Made by a program: the position numbers and the translations under genes. Positions 61,823 to 64,000 of a stretch of 64,000 nt of DNA are shown piece by piece. The DNA is taken from assembly GCA_041746135.1 (NCBI GenBank), contig JBGTHQ010000021.1:1-64000 (forward strand). Reading direction: 5' to 3'. Every line of letters begins with the position of its first letter. The first letter of the stretch is position 1. The notes below the pieces were generated by a model. It did not search any database, was not told the origin of the DNA, and was given only the letters and a program-made list of their open reading frames with translations. Source of the stretch: Alg239-R122 sp041746135. Lineage in GTDB: Bacteria > Pseudomonadota > Alphaproteobacteria > Sphingomonadales > Sphingomonadaceae.

Positions 61823-62520
61823 GCCTGCGCTCCCGTTTCGCAATCAGCGCGCACCGGACATCCCGCGCAATCGGGGTTTTGCGGGCGGCAAAACGTCTGG
61901 CCGAGGCGCTTGATGAGAAGATGGTGCTCGTCAATATCCTCCGCTGTCCATTCGGGCGGCAATATAGGGGTTAGCGTTTCATATGCGCGCTTGGTATCGG
62001 CTTTTGGCGGCACCATTCCGATACGCTGCACAACGCGGCGATGATGCGTGTCGATCACCAGCGCCTTGCGGTTGAAACTGCTGGCATTCATTACGCCCGC
62101 GCTGATCTTGCGCGCGACACCGGGCAGCGTTTCCAGCCATTGCATGGCATCGTGCGTGGGCAAATTGTCCAGATGGTGCAGCATGACGCTGCCCTGGCGC
62201 GCGATGATTTCGGTGAGGCACGCCTTAAGCCGCTGCGCCATCAGTGCCGGAAAAGTAGCGGTTTTCAGCATGTCCGCCAATTCTTCTTCGGGGGCATCGG
62301 CCACTTTTTCCCATGACCCGTATCGCGCCAGCAGCGTATCGGCATTCGCATTGGAAAACGCCGTTTTCGTTCGCGCGCCGATCACGCCTTGCACCAGTGT
62401 CCAGACGGGATCGCGGCGTTTTTCCGGCGGGCGCACAACACGGCCATATTGTTCGATCAGCGCGGCCTGCATCCTCTCCAGTTTCTCTGTGCGAGGGTCG
62501 GGGCCAAGGTCAAGTTGCAT
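61819..62520 (-). CDS. Second endonuclease III-like HhH-GPD protein
   Basis: A 233-residue paralogue of the downstream Nth. Catalytic features are TLPGVARKISAGVM (HhH with Lys) and IDTHHRRVVQRIGM (Asp), and the iron-sulfur motif CRPQNPDCAGCPVRADC is complete. It is more divergent than the Nth next to it, and its substrate may differ (for example other oxidised bases). ATG 62520 starts MQLDLGPDPRT; an open extension to 62565 lacks support. Overlaps nth by four bases. Confidence 0.86.
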   Translation of the reverse strand: MQLDLGPDPRTEKLERMQAALIEQYGRVVRPPEKRRDPVWTLVQGVIGARTKTAFSNANADTLLARYGSWEKVADAPEEELADMLKTATFPALMAQRLKACLTEIIARQGSVMLHHLDNLPTHDAMQWLETLPGVARKISAGVMNASSFNRKALVIDTHHRRVVQRIGMVPPKADTKRAYETLTPILPPEWTAEDIDEHHLLIKRLGQTFCRPQNPDCAGCPVRADCETGAQA

Positions 62521-62727
62521 TACAATGTAATGGATATTTGCCTTGTGTTTGACAATTGGCATCAAACTGATTTATTGAACATTTACGAGCCGGGGCCCTC
62601 TGGCACTGTGCAATACATTAACGTTTGCAGTGTGATGTCGGATCGTACGTACTAAGCGACGTAAAGGAGTGTCCGATAAATTACGCCTCCTTAGTCGATC
62701 TATTCTGATAAGTGAGGAAATCTTAAA

Positions 62728-63453
62728 ATGCATAATTCTAGACGTGAATTTCTTGGAACGCTTTCTCTTACCGCTGCAGGAGCGAGCGGCCTGTTTGGAT
62801 CAACCTCCGCGCTTTCTTCCGACGTCAAGACCGGCCCTGCGGCCCCTCTTCCAACAAACCTGTCACCCGATCAGGCTTTAACCTTGCTTGAACAAGGCAA
62901 TAAAGAATTTCTAAGCGGCGAGCGTAGAAACGAATTCACATCCGCACAGCGGCGGCTGGATCTTGCCAATGGACAAGCACCTTTCGCCGCATATGTTACA
63001 TGTTCGGATAGCCGGGTACCGCCTGAGTTGCTTTTCGGTCGCGGATTAGGTGAGCTCTTCATTATACGCAATGCGGGAAATACTGTTGATACCGTAGCAT
63101 TGGGTAGCATCGAATATGCCGTTGGCGTTCTAGGTGTTCCGTTAGTCGTGGTTATGGGTCACGAAAGCTGCGGTGCGGTAAAGGCGGCGCTTGATGTCGT
63201 AAATAAAAACGCGACATTCCCTGGCAGCATCGGACGAATGGTCGAGCCTATTATTCCTGCCGTATTGTCAAGCAGGGGGCAAGAGGGGGACGAATTGGAT
63301 AATGCTGTTCGCGCCAATGTGAAGCGTGTTGTAAACCAACTTCGCAACCAGACTGATCCGCTTATGCAAAAGCCTCTTGCTGAAGGGCGGTTAAAAATCG
63401 TCGGTGCTCGATATGACCTAAACACAGGCGAAGTGAATTTCTTCGATAAGTAA
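62728..63453 (+). CDS. Tat-exported beta-class carbonic anhydrase
   Basis: A 241-residue carbonic anhydrase. The N-terminus NSRREFLGTLSLTAAG has the twin-arginine signal, so export of the folded zinc protein is expected. Zinc ligands are C92 (TCSDSR), H145 and C148 (GHESCGAV), with D94 and R96 as the catalytic pair. The C-terminal half is typical (YDLNTGEVNFF). The gene and its leader are visibly AT-richer than their neighbours, suggesting later acquisition. TTGACA at 62549-62554 with a loose -10 (TATTGA, 18 bases on) may be its promoter. Confidence 0.92.
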   Translation: MHNSRREFLGTLSLTAAGASGLFGSTSALSSDVKTGPAAPLPTNLSPDQALTLLEQGNKEFLSGERRNEFTSAQRRLDLANGQAPFAAYVTCSDSRVPPELLFGRGLGELFIIRNAGNTVDTVALGSIEYAVGVLGVPLVVVMGHESCGAVKAALDVVNKNATFPGSIGRMVEPIIPAVLSSRGQEGDELDNAVRANVKRVVNQLRNQTDPLMQKPLAEGRLKIVGARYDLNTGEVNFFDK

Positions 63454-63460
63454 TCTGGGG

Positions 63461-63488
63461 TGCGGCGGCACTCAATAGTGCTGCCGCA
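63461..63488. terminator. Hairpin between convergent carbonic anhydrase and guaA
   Basis: TGCGGCGGCACT (63461-63472) pairs with AGTGCTGCCGCA (63477-63488) across a CAAT loop with one non-Watson-Crick pair. It lies between two convergent stops and could end both messages. No T-run follows. Confidence 0.5.
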
Positions 63489-63498
63489 ACGCCATGCC

Positions 63499-64000
63499 TC
63501 ACTCCCACTCGATCGTCCCCGGCGGTTTGCTGGTATAGTCGTAGACCACACGGTTGATGCCCCGCACCTCGTTGACGATCCGCGTCGCCGTGCGGGTCAG
63601 GAAAGCGGCATCGAAGGGGTAGACGTCGGCGGTCATGCCGTCGGTGCTGGTCACGGCACGCAGCCCGCACACGCTGTCATAGGTGCGCGCGTCGCCCATC
63701 ACGCCGACCGTCTTGACGGGCAGCAGCACGGCAAACGCCTGCCAGATCGCGTCATATAGTCCGGCATTGCGTATTTCTTCCAGATAGATGGCATCGGCTT
63801 TTCGCAATATGTCGCAGCGTTCCTTGGTCACTTCGCCGGGGATGCGGATAGCAAGGCCCGGCCCCGGGAATGGATGACGCCCCACGAAAATATCGGGCAG
63901 GCCCAGCTCGCGGCCCAGATCGCGGACTTCGTCCTTGAAAAGCTCCCTAAGCGGTTCGACCAGTTGCATATTCATGCGCTCGGGAAGTCCGCCGACATTG
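63499..64000 (-). CDS. guaA: GMP synthase (glutamine-hydrolysing), C-terminal part
   Basis: The last about 167 codons of GuaA, which converts XMP to GMP with ammonia from glutamine. The dimerisation domain is clear: RELFKDEVRDLGRELGLP, FVGRHPFPGPGLAIRI, GEVTKERCDILRKAD and the end SKPPGTIEWE. The frame runs past the window edge (GGLPERMNMQLVEP), so the gene is cut by the window, not truncated. It is convergent with the carbonic anhydrase. Confidence 0.95.
   Translation of the reverse strand, partial: NVGGLPERMNMQLVEPLRELFKDEVRDLGRELGLPDIFVGRHPFPGPGLAIRIPGEVTKERCDILRKADAIYLEEIRNAGLYDAIWQAFAVLLPVKTVGVMGDARTYDSVCGLRAVTSTDGMTADVYPFDAAFLTRTATRIVNEVRGINRVVYDYTSKPPGTIEWE

Overview
The window looks like the chromosome of a Sphingomonadales-type alphaproteobacterium (inference). 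The evidence is a CckA-type hybrid kinase, a recA gene preceded by the alphaproteobacterial GTTC-N7-GTTC LexA operator, a homodimeric NADP isocitrate dehydrogenase, a DksA with a reduced Cys cluster, a large TonB-dependent receptor, a PEP-CTERM-like exported protein and house-keeping gene orders such as dapA-smpB-DUF2062-cckA and aspS/rnd. Base composition is moderately GC-rich. The exception is the AT-richer stretch around 62.55-63.46 kb. I saw no tRNA, rRNA, CRISPR array, transposase, prophage or integrase.

Layout. 0-9.5 kb: end of an NAD(P)HX-repair gene, a rimB-like/rimK pair, pssA-psd (phosphatidylethanolamine synthesis), icd translationally coupled to an unknown exported protein, a GNAT-nitrilase fusion and a Kef-type antiporter. 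9.5-20.2 kb: an almost unbroken minus-strand block, read dapA, smpB, DUF2062, cckA, a one-domain response regulator, SOS-controlled recA, a GFA-family gene without a normal start codon, a lipoprotein, a GST and alaS. 20.3-29 kb: lytic transglycosylase, greB, an LprI-like protein coupled to ppk2, an imperfect palindromic repeat, aspS, rnd-oxyR and pgsA. 29-38.5 kb: LplT-like permease, gloB, cysQ, glutaryl-CoA dehydrogenase, argC coupled to an NlpC/P60 hydrolase, an M17 aminopeptidase and a Baeyer-Villiger-type monooxygenase. 38.7-49 kb: TonB receptor with a readable promoter/operator and terminator, rimO, DUF1761, K+ channel, NlpD-like LysM/LytM protein, serS and a Ser/Gly-repeat PEP-CTERM-like protein. 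49-64 kb: dksA, PilZ protein, CoA-transferase, panB, EEP phosphatase, two MFS pumps, glpQ, NSS and APC transporters, DUF427, ArsC-like protein, two overlapping endonuclease III paralogues, a Tat-exported beta-carbonic anhydrase and the 3' end of guaA.

Most genes are core metabolism, envelope and cell-cycle functions. No clearly new multi-gene system is visible. The items most worth following are: the GFA gene that seems to need an AUU start, the slippage-prone Ser/Gly PEP-CTERM-like gene, the icd-coupled unknown exported protein, the duplicated -10 box before the ribosomal-S6-modification genes, the NlpD-like protein lacking two zinc histidines, the AT-rich Tat carbonic anhydrase, and the inverted-repeat operator at the TonB-receptor start site.
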